A stretch of 47,258 nt of DNA. It comes from Bradyrhizobium genosp. SA-3 (GTDB lineage Bacteria > Pseudomonadota > Alphaproteobacteria > Rhizobiales > Xanthobacteraceae). Shown here piece after piece: positions 9,101 through 18,913 of the stretch. The translations under genes and the position numbers were made by a program. The stretch spans positions 1-47,258 of the forward strand of contig NZ_PSRT01000067.1 in assembly GCF_004212635.1 (NCBI RefSeq). The letters are read 5' to 3'. The first letter of the stretch is position 1, and each line of letters begins with the position of its first letter. Below the pieces are notes generated by a model. It had not been told where the DNA came from. It saw nothing but the letters and a program-made list of their open reading frames with translations, and searched no databases.

Positions 9101-9405
9101 ACGCGGCCCTCAGTCGCGCGCTCACGGGCGCCTCCGACGAGCAGGGCCGGCTCGTGGCCGCGCTCGACGAATGGCGCGAGCGCGCTACCGCAACCTTCTT
9201 GTCCGCCTATCGCGAAACCATGACCGATCGGCGGATTTGGCCGCAAGATCCGCAATCCGCGGACGGCCTGATAAGTTTCTTCCTGCTTGATCAAGCGTTC
9301 AACGAAGTAGAGTACGAGCTGTCCCACCGGCCTGAGGGGCTCAATGCGCCGCTGACCGGACTGCTTCGCATTCTGTCCAGTGCCGAGAGCGAAGCCCATG
9401 CCTAA
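6112..9405 (+). CDS. treS: Trehalose synthase fused to maltokinase (TreS-Mak)
   Basis: A 1097-aa bifunctional protein. Residues ~15-560 are a GH13 trehalose synthase that interconverts trehalose and maltose: FRLDAIPY with Asp218, LLAEANQWPED with Glu260, and RNHDELTLEM with Asp326. Residues ~600-1090 are a maltokinase (Pep2/Mak) domain that phosphorylates maltose to maltose-1-phosphate. It begins around PGFLSRTRWYP and carries HGDFRLGQ and IIDFDGDP, where HGD-x-HLGQ and DFEGEP are more usual; these are conservative changes. ATG 6112 was chosen because family similarity starts just after it. It is 11 nt downstream of glgE and overlaps glgB by 8 nt, so the product should feed GlgE. Confidence 0.95.
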   Translation: MNVLSSVDTKKAEAAEIVDELWYKDAIIYQLHVKAFADSNNDGIGDFAGLTEKLPYLQELGVTALWLLPFYPSPGRDDGYDIADYGAVNPDFGTMKDFKRFIQEAQKRGLRVITELVVNHTSDQHKWFKRARRSHPGSSARNWYVWSDTDQKYQGTRIIFTDTEKSNWTWDPEAGAFYWHRFFSHQPDLNFDNPRVVSALIQVMKRWLDAGVDGFRLDAIPYLCEREGTSNENLPETHAIIKRLRQELDAYSKGKLLLAEANQWPEDVQEYFGRGDECHMAYHFPLMPRIYMAIAQEDRFPITDILRQTPDIPASCQWALFLRNHDELTLEMVTDVERDYLWTTYANDPRARINVGIRRRLAPLMDNDRRKIELMNSLLLSFPGTPIVYYGDEIGMGDNIYLGDRNGVRTPMQWSPDRNGGFSRCDPARLYAPLIMDPVYGYEAVNVEAQSRSLSSLLSATKRLISVRKSTLAFGRGTMTFIRPANRAVLAYVRQYRDEVILCVANLSRAAQATELDLSPWKDRIPQEMLGRTRFPAIGELPYMITLGPYGFYWFQLQERDKSEPVTPRAVPEFETLVVPVNSNWVSLARERGVFERDVLPGFLSRTRWYPEHNAKHIKTTLTSAAPFCDIGDNRPWIAFFETKQGNETTRYVLPLQIEWVRFDRERFNPKALAAVRQGAREGTLLDVATEQIFIGLFLRNLSQNLAVEENNLRLEFKATSRFAEYIIKEPERIRAIEQSNSTALIDNQYVAKIYRRLESGISPEIEIGHYLTEIARFANTPALLGSVELVEGEQRSALGVLHAYVENQGDGWTVTTGYLDRYIDEQRVLPAGETLRETQEQAPYLHFIAQIGRRLGELHVALAAAKPDELAPEPIGSSYITRLVSDLKARAERVFERLADSRDGLREADRPLIDQLTEARATLPDRLNALLPSGIGGLNIRHHGDFRLGQTLIVKDDIFIIDFDGDPRVPLADKRRKAPAARDVAGLIHSIDVSVNAALSRALTGASDEQGRLVAALDEWRERATATFLSAYRETMTDRRIWPQDPQSADGLISFFLLDQAFNEVEYELSHRPEGLNAPLTGLLRILSSAESEAHA

Positions 9406-11536
9406 ACTGCCTGCTGAGGCCTACGCGATCATCGAAGGCCGCCACTCCGATCCCTTCCACTATCTCGGGCTGCATCCCGAGGGCGGTAGAAGCGTGGTGC
9501 GCGCCTTTCTCCCCGAAGCCTCCGATGTCGAGGCGGTCGGCGAGCATGGCGAAGTCGCCCCGCTCGACCGCGTGCACGATTCCGGCCTGTTCATCGGGGC
9601 CCTGCCCAACGGCTCGAAGCATTACCAGCTGCGCGCGAAATTCGGCGGCAACGTCGTCGAGTTCGAGGACGCCTACCGCTTTCCGCCGATCCTGACCGAT
9701 TTCGACCTTTACCTGCTCGGCGAAGGCACCCACCAGCGCCTCTACGACAAGCTCGGCGCCCATCCGATGCGGCACGAAGGTGTCGACGGTATCGGCTTCG
9801 TGGTGCTGGCGCCGAATGCGCGGCGCGTGTCCGTGGTCGGCGATTTCAATTTCTGGGACGGGCGACGCCATCCCATGCGGGTACGCGGCAGCGGCTATTG
9901 GGAGCTGTTCATCCCGCATGCGAAGGTTGGCGATCACTACAAGTTCGAAGTCATAGGCCCGCATGGCCATATGCTTCCGTTGAAATCCGATCCGCTGGGC
10001 TTTGCGAGCGAGGTGCGGCCCAAGACAGCGTCGATCGTGTTCGACGAGGCGCGCCTGCCGCGGCCGCGGCCGGCGCCCGACGGCATCAACGCGCTGTCGG
10101 CGCCGATGTCGATCTACGAGGTCCATCTCGGCTCGTGGCGGCGCAAGAACGGCAATGAATGGCTGACCTATCGCGAACTGGCCGAGCAGCTGCCGGCTTA
10201 TGCCCGCGACATGGGCTTCACCCATCTCGAATTCCTCCCGGTGAGTGAGCATCCGTTCGACGGCTCCTGGGGTTACCAGCCGACCGGCCTCTATGCCCCG
10301 ACCAGCCGCTTCGGCACGCCGGAGGATTTTGCCGTTCTCGTCGATGCCTGCCACCGCGAAGGCGTCGGCGTGCTGCTCGACTGGGTGCCCGGCCACTTCC
10401 CGGACGATCCGCACGGGCTAGGTCATTTCGACGGCACCTCGCTCTACGAGCACGCCAACCCGCTCCAGGGGCGCCACCTCGACTGGGGCACGCTGATCTA
10501 CAACTACGGCCGCACCGAAGTGACTAACTTCCTGGTGTCGAACGCGCTGTTCTGGCTGGAGCGCTACGCGATCGACGGCCTGCGCGTCGATGCCGTGGCA
10601 TCGATGCTCTATCTCGATTACAGCCGGCCGCCCGGCGCGTGGATTCCGAACCAGTATGGTGGGCGGGAGAACATCGAGGCGATCAATTTCCTGCGCCGTT
10701 TCAACACGGAAGTCTTCGCCCGCTTCCCGCAGGCGACCACGGCGGCTGAGGAGTCCACCGCCTGGCCGCAGGTCTCGCGCCCGGTCGAATTCGGCGGGCT
10801 CGGCTTCGGCTACAAGTGGAACATGGGCTGGATGCACGACACGCTGAGCTACATCAGCAAGGATCCGATCTACCGCAAGCACCACCACGGCGAGATCCTG
10901 TTCGGCCTGCACTACGCATTTTCGGAAAACTTCATCCTGCCGCTGTCGCATGACGAGGTCGTGCACGGCAAGCGCTCGATCCTCGGCCGCATGCCCGGCG
11001 ACGAATGGCAACGATTCGCGAACTTGCGCGCCTATTACAGCTTCATGTTCGGCCATCCCGGCAAGAAGCTGTTGTTCATGGGCGCGGAGATCGCGCAGAG
11101 CCGCGAATGGAACCACGACCAGTCGCTCGACTGGCACCTGCTCGAATACAAGTACCATTCCGGCATCCAGGCGCTGATCCGCGATCTCAACCGGCTCTAT
11201 CGCGCGGTGCCGGCGCTGCATCAGATGGATTGCGACCAGGCCGGCTTCGAATGGCTGATCACCGACGACGCCAACCGCAACGTGTTCGCCTGGCTGCGCA
11301 AGGGCTTCGACGAGCAAGCGCGGTGCCTGGTGATCGTCAACTTCTCGCCGAACGTCTACCAGAACTATCGCGTTCGCGTGCCCTTTGGCGGCAAGTGGAA
11401 GGAAGTGCTCAACTCGGATTCCGCCCACTATGGCGGCAGCAACGTCGGCAACATCGGCGAAGTCCATGCCGAGGGCGGCGAGCTCCGCCTCACCATTCCG
11501 CCACTTGCCGCGATCTTCCTCGTTCCGGAAAGTTGA
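9398..11536 (+). CDS. glgB: 1,4-alpha-glucan branching enzyme
   Basis: A 712-aa GH13 branching enzyme that introduces alpha-1,6 branches into glycogen. An N-terminal CBM48-type region (~105-200) is followed by the catalytic barrel: LRVDAVASMLYLDY with Asp398, AAEEST with Glu451, and LSHDEVVHGKRS with Asp519. The spacings of 53 and 68 residues match those I recall for the E. coli enzyme (405/458/526). ATG 9398, eight bases inside the end of treS and preceded by GAGAGCGAAG, fits better than an in-frame ATG at 9380. The overlap suggests translational coupling. It supplies branch points to linear glucan made by GlgE or by a glycogen synthase encoded elsewhere; no glgA or glgC is in this window. 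Confidence 0.96.
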   Translation: MPKLPAEAYAIIEGRHSDPFHYLGLHPEGGRSVVRAFLPEASDVEAVGEHGEVAPLDRVHDSGLFIGALPNGSKHYQLRAKFGGNVVEFEDAYRFPPILTDFDLYLLGEGTHQRLYDKLGAHPMRHEGVDGIGFVVLAPNARRVSVVGDFNFWDGRRHPMRVRGSGYWELFIPHAKVGDHYKFEVIGPHGHMLPLKSDPLGFASEVRPKTASIVFDEARLPRPRPAPDGINALSAPMSIYEVHLGSWRRKNGNEWLTYRELAEQLPAYARDMGFTHLEFLPVSEHPFDGSWGYQPTGLYAPTSRFGTPEDFAVLVDACHREGVGVLLDWVPGHFPDDPHGLGHFDGTSLYEHANPLQGRHLDWGTLIYNYGRTEVTNFLVSNALFWLERYAIDGLRVDAVASMLYLDYSRPPGAWIPNQYGGRENIEAINFLRRFNTEVFARFPQATTAAEESTAWPQVSRPVEFGGLGFGYKWNMGWMHDTLSYISKDPIYRKHHHGEILFGLHYAFSENFILPLSHDEVVHGKRSILGRMPGDEWQRFANLRAYYSFMFGHPGKKLLFMGAEIAQSREWNHDQSLDWHLLEYKYHSGIQALIRDLNRLYRAVPALHQMDCDQAGFEWLITDDANRNVFAWLRKGFDEQARCLVIVNFSPNVYQNYRVRVPFGGKWKEVLNSDSAHYGGSNVGNIGEVHAEGGELRLTIPPLAAIFLVPES

Positions 11537-11539
11537 CAC

Positions 11540-13614
<2,075 letters not shown>

Positions 13615-13618
<4 letters not shown>

Positions 13619-15369
13619 GGCCATCCTTCGGGGCGAGGGCGACCAAGGACGGCGTGTCGTTCCGGCTGTGGGCGCCTGGCGCGCGCCGTGTCGATCTCCT
13701 GCTCGACAGAAGGCACGCGATGCAGCGCCGCCAGGATGGCTGGTACGTGGCCGACATTGCCGGCCTGCGCGCCGGTAGCGATTACAAATTCAGGATCGAC
13801 GACGAGATCGACGTGCCCGATCCCGCCTCGGCTTTCCAGCCCGAGGATGTGTTCGGCCCGAGCGAGGTGATCGATCACGACGCCTTCGTGTGGCGCGCGC
13901 GCGATTGGCGCGGCCGCCCCTGGGAAGAGACGGTGCTGATCGAGACCCATGTCGGCACCTTCACGCCAGAGGGCACCTACCGCGGCATGATCGACAAGCT
14001 CGATCATCTCACGGCGAGCGGCATCACCGCGCTGGAATTGATGCCGCTGGCCGATTTCGCCGGCCGTCGCGGCTGGGGCTATGACGGCGTGCTGTGGTAT
14101 GCGCCCGACAGCGCCTATGGCCGGCCCGAAGACCTGAAGACGCTGATCGACGAGGCGCATTTGCGCGGGCTCATGGTGTTCCTCGACGTCGTCTACAATC
14201 ACTTCGGCCCCGAGGGGAATTACCTCGGCCGCTATGCGCCGAGCTTCTTTACCGACGCGCACACGCCATGGGGCAGCACAATCGACTATCGCGTGCCGCA
14301 GGTGCGCGCGTTCGCGGTCGAGAACGCGCTGTCCTGGCTCAGCGACTACCGCTTCGATGGCCTGCGGCTGGATGCCGCCAACCACATCATGGCGGTGCCC
14401 GGCGAGCAGTCCATGCTGCAAGACCTCAGCGTCGCCGCCGGCGAGCTCGCCAAGGCCACTGGACGGCACATCCATCTGGTGCTCGAGAACGGTGACAACC
14501 GCGCGAGCCTGCTCGATGCCGCGCAGGAGCCGCCGAACGGCAAATATCGCGGACAGTGGAACGACGACTATCACCACGTCTGGCATGTGATGCTGACCGG
14601 CGAGCTCGCCGGCTACTACGCGGACTACCAGACGCCGCGCATGGATCTTGCGCGCGCGCTCGCTTCCGGCTTCGTCTACCAGGGCGAGATCTCGGAATTC
14701 TGGGGCAAGAAGCCGCGCGGCGAGCCGAGCGGCGAGTTGCCGCCGGCGACCTTCGTCAACTTTCTCCAGAATCACGACCAGATCGGCAACCGCCCACTCG
14801 GCGACCGGCTCGAGAGCCTGACATCGCCAAAACAGATCGAGGCCGCGCTCGCGGTGACGCTTCTCGCACCGATGATCCCGATGCTGTTTCAGGGCGAGGA
14901 ATGGGGCTCGACAGCGCCCTTCCCGTTCTTCTGCGACTTCCACGGCGGATTGGCCGATGCCGTGCGCAAGGGGCGCAAGCAGGAATATGCCTGGGCCTAT
15001 GAGAAATACGGCGACGAGGTGCCGGATCCGCTCGATCCGACCACGCTGCAATCGGCCATGCTCGACTGGAACGGCCGCACGCCCGAGCAGGACGCGCGAC
15101 TCGCGCTGGTGCGCGAGCTGCTCGCGCTCCGTCGCAAGGAAGTCATGCCGCGGCTGAAAGGAGCAACGTTCGGCGACGCCGAGGCAGCGGATACCGGCCT
15201 GCTCACGGCGCATTGGCGCATGGGGGACGGTGCGACGCTACGCCTGACCGCCAATCTCTCGGACAAGGATGTTGCGTATTCCAACAGCAGTGCGGGCACG
15301 CCGATCTGGGGCGGCGAGGCCGGCGAGCGGCTTCCGCCCTGGTCGGTGGTCTGGCGTCTCGGAGGTTAG
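13615..15369 (+). CDS. treZ: Malto-oligosyltrehalose trehalohydrolase
   Basis: A 584-aa GH13 enzyme that releases free trehalose from maltooligosyl-trehalose, the second step of the TreY-TreZ route. A short N-terminal beta domain (SFRLWAPGARRVDLLLD) precedes the barrel with GYDGVLWYAPDSAYG, nucleophile Asp253 in LRLDAANHI, Glu291 in LVLENGD and Asp388 in QNHDQIGNRPLGDR. The last block is diagnostic of TreZ. The start ATG overlaps the glgX stop (ATGA). It is followed after one base by treY, whose ribosome binding site GGAGG lies in the last treZ codons. Confidence 0.95.
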
Positions 15370-15370
15370 C

Positions 15371-18157
15371 ATGCCTCCTGCCATTCCGCTCGCGACTTAC
15401 CGGCTCCAGCTCACCGCGGATTTCGACTTCGACAAGGCCGCCGCCGTCGTGCCCTATCTCAGGGCGCTGGGGATCACGCACCTCTATGCCTCGCCGGTGA
15501 TGAAGGCCCGCAAGGGCTCGACCCACGGCTACGACACCGTCGATCACAGCCAGCTCAGTCCCGAGCTCGGCGGCGAGGCCGGCTTCGCACGGCTGAGCGA
15601 GGCGCTTCAGCAGCACGATCTCGGCCTCATCATCGATTTCGTGCCCAATCATGTCGGCGTGCATTTTGCCGACAATCCCTGGTGGCTCGACGTGCTGGAG
15701 TGGGGCCAGGCTTCGCCGCACGCCGTCTCCTTCGACATCGACTGGGATCAACTGGCCTTCCGCGCCCGCGGCGGCGTGCTGCTGCCGATTCTCGGCGTGT
15801 CCTATGGCGAGGCGCTCGAGCGGGGCGAGATCGAGCTGCGCTACGATCCGGATGAGGGAAGTCTTTCCGCCTGGTATTTCGAGCATCGCTTGCCCGTCGC
15901 GCCGGAGCGCTATGGCGAAGTGCTGCGGATGATCGTCAAGGAGGTGGACGCGGCGGAAACCGAGCCCGGCAAGCGCCTGCTCGCGCTCGCGGCGCACTAC
16001 ACCGGACTGCGCCGTCCCAACCGCAAGGAAGCTCCCGCCTTCAAGGCAGAACTCAAGGGCATTGCGGGTGCTGCCGACATCATCGCGCGCGGCCTCACCG
16101 CATACCGCGCCGCCAAGGACCGTCCCGCCCAGACGCTGGCGCTGCATCATCTGCTCGAGCGCCAGCACTACAAGCTCGGACATTGGCGGCTCGCCTCCAG
16201 TGACATCAACTATCGCCGCTTCTTCGACATCAACGGACTTGCGGGCTTGCGCGTCGAGGATCCCGGCACGTTTGCCGCTACGCACCGGCTGGTCAAGCAG
16301 CTCATCGCCGACGGCAGACTGCAAGGCATCCGCCTCGATCACATCGACGGCCTGCGCGATCCCGCGCAATATTGCCAGCGGCTGCGCCGGCTGGTCCGCG
16401 ATGCGCAGGGTACGACGAAGCCCTTTTATACCCTGATCGAGAAGATCCTGTGCGAGCACGAACGCCTGCCGCACTTCGCCGGCGTCCAGGGCACCACCGG
16501 CTATGAATGGATGAACGTCATCATCCAGGTGCTGGTCGACGCCAAGGGACTGGCGGCGCTGGACGAGACCTGGCGGCAGATCAGCAACCGGCCGCCCCGG
16601 CTTGCGCCTTACGTCAAGGACGCCAAGCGGCGGGTGCTGGAGACACTGCTCACCAGCGAGTTCACCGTGCTGACGCGGCTTTTGGCGCGCATCGCCAACG
16701 GGCATTACTCGACGCGCGATTTCTCCGCCGACAGCCTGCGCCAGGCGCTCGAACTCTATGTGCTGCATTTCCCGGTCTACCGCACTTACCTCACGACGAG
16801 CGCGCCGACCGCACACGATCGCAAGCTGATCGAGGAGACCATCGCGCGGGCGCGCGCAGAATGGTTCGCCGCAGATGACGGCATTTTCGACTTCCTGCGC
16901 GACGCCCTGACCATGGACCTGCTCAAGCCGGGCCGTCCCCCGCACAGCGCCCCGCGCGTGCGCCGCTTCGCGCTGAAGGTGCAGCAATTCACCGGACCGA
17001 TGATGGCGAAGTCGGTGGAGGACACCGCGTTCTACCAGTTCCACCGGCTGCTCGCGCTGAACGAGGTCGGCGGTGATCCCGCAAGCATCGGCCTCACCAT
17101 TGCCGCTTTCCACCAGGCCATGCAGGCCCGCGCCAAGGAATGGCCGCACGGCATGACCGCCACGGCCACCCACGACACCAAGCGCGGCGAAGATGCCCGC
17201 GCGCGCATCGCTGCGCTCAGCGAGCTTCCCGGTGAATGGACCAGCGCGGTGGCGCGCTGGAAGGTGTTGAACGCGCCGCATCTCACACACCACGGCAGTT
17301 TCCGGGCGCCGTCGGCGACCTTCGAGTACATGCTCTACCAGACGCTGCTCGGGGCCTGGCCGCTCCAGGGACCGGTCGATCCTGATGTCGTCGAGCGCAT
17401 CCAGGCCTATGCCCTCAAGGCCGCGCGTGAAGGCAAGGAGGAGACGAGCTGGCTCAATCCGCACGAAGCGTATGAGAACGGCCTCAAGAGCTTCATCGGC
17501 AAGATCCTCGACCCCACTCAGTCTGCAGATTTCCTGGAGGCGCTGCAGACCCTGGCCCGCCGCGTCGCACTGCTCGGCATGTTGAACTCGCTGAGCCAGC
17601 TCACGCTCAAGGCAACACTGCCGGGCGTGCCGGACTTCTACCAAGGCACCGAATTCTGGGACCTGTCGCTGGTCGACCCCGACAACCGTCGTCCGGTGGA
17701 CTTTGTCGCCTGCCGTGCAGCGCTGAACTCATTGGACAAGCCGGATTGGCGTGGCCTGATCAAGGCCTGGCCGGACGGCCAGCTCAAGCTGGCCTGGACG
17801 CGTCATCTCCTCAAGCTGCGCAACCGGCTTCCCGACATCTTCGTCCGGGGCGACTATCAGCCGCTCGAGGTGCGCGGCTTGCATGCCGACCACGTCATCG
17901 CCTTCGCCCGCCGCCATGGCCGCGCGGCCGCAATCGTCGTGGTCGGGCGTCACTTCGCGCCGTTCACGCAAGGAGGCCGGGAATGGCCCGCGCTGGAGGG
18001 CTTCGATGCCACCGTCGACATCACCGGCTATGCCGCGACGGATCTTCCGAGCAACGAACTGCCGCTCGCGCAGGCCTTGCGCGATCTTCCCGCGACCATC
18101 ATCGAGGCGCGCACCGCCAGTGCAGCGAAGCCGATGCGGCAGCGCGTGCGCGCCTGA
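15371..18157 (+). CDS. treY: Malto-oligosyltrehalose synthase
   Basis: A 928-aa GH13 enzyme that isomerises the reducing-end alpha-1,4 bond of maltodextrins to the alpha,alpha-1,1 bond of trehalose. It opens with PLATYRLQLTADFDF and YLRALGITHLYASPVMKARKGSTHGYD, both typical of TreY. Catalytic residues are Asp323 in IRLDHIDGL, Glu357 in LIEKIL and Asp602 in TATHDTKRGED. ATG 15371 lies five bases after GGAGG (15361-15365) and gives the family N-terminus. It is the last gene of the operon and stops two bases before the convergent PHA-system gene. Confidence 0.96.
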   Translation: MPPAIPLATYRLQLTADFDFDKAAAVVPYLRALGITHLYASPVMKARKGSTHGYDTVDHSQLSPELGGEAGFARLSEALQQHDLGLIIDFVPNHVGVHFADNPWWLDVLEWGQASPHAVSFDIDWDQLAFRARGGVLLPILGVSYGEALERGEIELRYDPDEGSLSAWYFEHRLPVAPERYGEVLRMIVKEVDAAETEPGKRLLALAAHYTGLRRPNRKEAPAFKAELKGIAGAADIIARGLTAYRAAKDRPAQTLALHHLLERQHYKLGHWRLASSDINYRRFFDINGLAGLRVEDPGTFAATHRLVKQLIADGRLQGIRLDHIDGLRDPAQYCQRLRRLVRDAQGTTKPFYTLIEKILCEHERLPHFAGVQGTTGYEWMNVIIQVLVDAKGLAALDETWRQISNRPPRLAPYVKDAKRRVLETLLTSEFTVLTRLLARIANGHYSTRDFSADSLRQALELYVLHFPVYRTYLTTSAPTAHDRKLIEETIARARAEWFAADDGIFDFLRDALTMDLLKPGRPPHSAPRVRRFALKVQQFTGPMMAKSVEDTAFYQFHRLLALNEVGGDPASIGLTIAAFHQAMQARAKEWPHGMTATATHDTKRGEDARARIAALSELPGEWTSAVARWKVLNAPHLTHHGSFRAPSATFEYMLYQTLLGAWPLQGPVDPDVVERIQAYALKAAREGKEETSWLNPHEAYENGLKSFIGKILDPTQSADFLEALQTLARRVALLGMLNSLSQLTLKATLPGVPDFYQGTEFWDLSLVDPDNRRPVDFVACRAALNSLDKPDWRGLIKAWPDGQLKLAWTRHLLKLRNRLPDIFVRGDYQPLEVRGLHADHVIAFARRHGRAAAIVVVGRHFAPFTQGGREWPALEGFDATVDITGYAATDLPSNELPLAQALRDLPATIIEARTASAAKPMRQRVRA

Positions 18158-18159
18158 GG

Positions 18160-18477
18160 CTACTTGCCCCCGTCCTTGGTCAGCAGCAACTGTCCGCGCT
18201 TCCTGATCGCGGCCTGGGCCATCTCGGCAAAGCGCTGCAACAGCCAGGGCAGCACCACCTCGACCCGGACGTGATCTTCGGTGACGTCGACTTGGCCGGT
18301 CGCGATCTGCCCGAGCGCGCGGATGCGGAAATTCATGCTGTCGCCGCTCCAGCGCTCCTCTTCGACTTGCAACACGGGGATGCTTGCTGCGGCGCGGCCA
18401 AGCCCCGTCTTGAGCCGGCGCACTGCCTCATCGCGGCCGAGACGATGCGGAATTGAGACGACGAGCGGTTCTGACAT
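18160..18477 (-). CDS. Polyhydroxyalkanoic acid system family protein
   Basis: A 105-aa protein resembling the small PHA granule-region family (PF09650 type), which is encoded near polyhydroxyalkanoate genes in other bacteria and has no settled biochemical role. The N-terminus SEPLVVSIPHRLGRDEAVRRL and the C-terminal LQRFAEMAQAAIRKRG helix fit this family. It has no signal peptide or membrane segment. It is convergent with treY, with a two-base gap. No PHA synthase lies in the window, so the link to carbon storage is only by family. Confidence 0.75.
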   Translation of the reverse strand: MSEPLVVSIPHRLGRDEAVRRLKTGLGRAAASIPVLQVEEERWSGDSMNFRIRALGQIATGQVDVTEDHVRVEVVLPWLLQRFAEMAQAAIRKRGQLLLTKDGGK

Positions 18478-18516
18478 GGCCGTGACCCTGCTGACTGACC
18501 CTCACCTGATCATGCC

Positions 18517-18541
18517 GCATGGAACGGCAAAAGTTCCATGC
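18517..18541. promoter_or_regulatory. Perfect 9-bp inverted repeat between divergent genes
   Basis: GCATGGAAC and GTTCCATGC flank the heptamer GGCAAAA. The palindrome lies in the 178-nt gap between the leftward PHA-system gene (start 18477) and the rightward DUF3309 gene (start 18656). It could be an operator or a transcript hairpin. No EcfG -10 box follows either GGAAC copy at correct spacing. Confidence 0.4.
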
Positions 18542-18571
18542 ATGCCGCAGTTGGGGCCCACTTGCGAAGGC

Positions 18572-18596
18572 GGAACTTTAAAACCTGCGGCAAGTT
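18572..18596 (+). promoter_or_regulatory. Putative EcfG-type promoter for the DUF3309 gene
   Basis: GGAAC at 18572-18576 is followed after 16 nt by AGTT at 18593-18596, one mismatch from GGAAC-N16/17-CGTT. It lies 60 nt before the start of the small membrane protein gene. Support is motif and position only. Confidence 0.45.
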
Positions 18597-18655
18597 GCCC
18601 CCGCACGACGGGACAGGTGCAACGACCCTTTCAAGAAAGGGCGGAGGAGACTCGC

Positions 18656-18820
18656 ATGTCTATCGGCACGATCATTCTGATCATCTTGGTCATCGCCCTG
18701 CTCGGCGGCTTCAGCGGCATCGGCGGCGGGCCGTTCTACGGCACCGGCTACTATGGCGGCGGCGGCCTCGGACTCGTCATCGTCATCCTTCTGATCCTGC
18801 TCCTGATGGGACGGATCTAG
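18656..18820 (+). CDS. DUF3309 family small membrane protein
   Basis: A 54-aa peptide with two hydrophobic segments (about residues 4-16 and 38-51, rich in Ile, Leu and Val) joined by a glycine- and tyrosine-rich linker containing GTGYYGGGG. This matches the DUF3309 family common in rhizobia. Its function is unknown. ATG 18656 follows a strong GGAGGAG at 18642-18648 and gives the compact family length. A possible stress promoter lies at 18572-18596. Confidence 0.85.
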   Translation: MSIGTIILIILVIALLGGFSGIGGGPFYGTGYYGGGGLGLVIVILLILLLMGRI

Positions 18821-18824
18821 GCAC

Positions 18825-18913
18825 GTAGGGTGTGTTAGCGAAGCGTAACCCACCACGCTTCTGCGAATATTGAACGAAATTGGTGGGTTACGCCTTCGGC
18901 TAACCCACCCTAC
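18825..18913. repeat. Palindromic repeat element (REP/MITE-like, GTAGGGTGGGTTA type)
   Basis: An 89-bp element with imperfect inverted arms (18825-18854 and 18882-18913) that both begin GTAGGGTG and contain a CGTAACCCACC core, around a 27-bp AT-richer centre. It sits between convergent DUF3309 and ligD genes and could act as a bidirectional terminator hairpin. Its right end supplies the ligD stop codon: CTA at 18910-18912, which is TAG on the minus strand. Confidence 0.8.

Noticed and set aside
15203..17644. 813-codon open frame antisense to treY
   Set aside because: No motifs; treY in the sense frame has all catalytic residues. Other long antisense frames (13396-15213, 27962-29260, 28945-30783) were rejected for the same reason.
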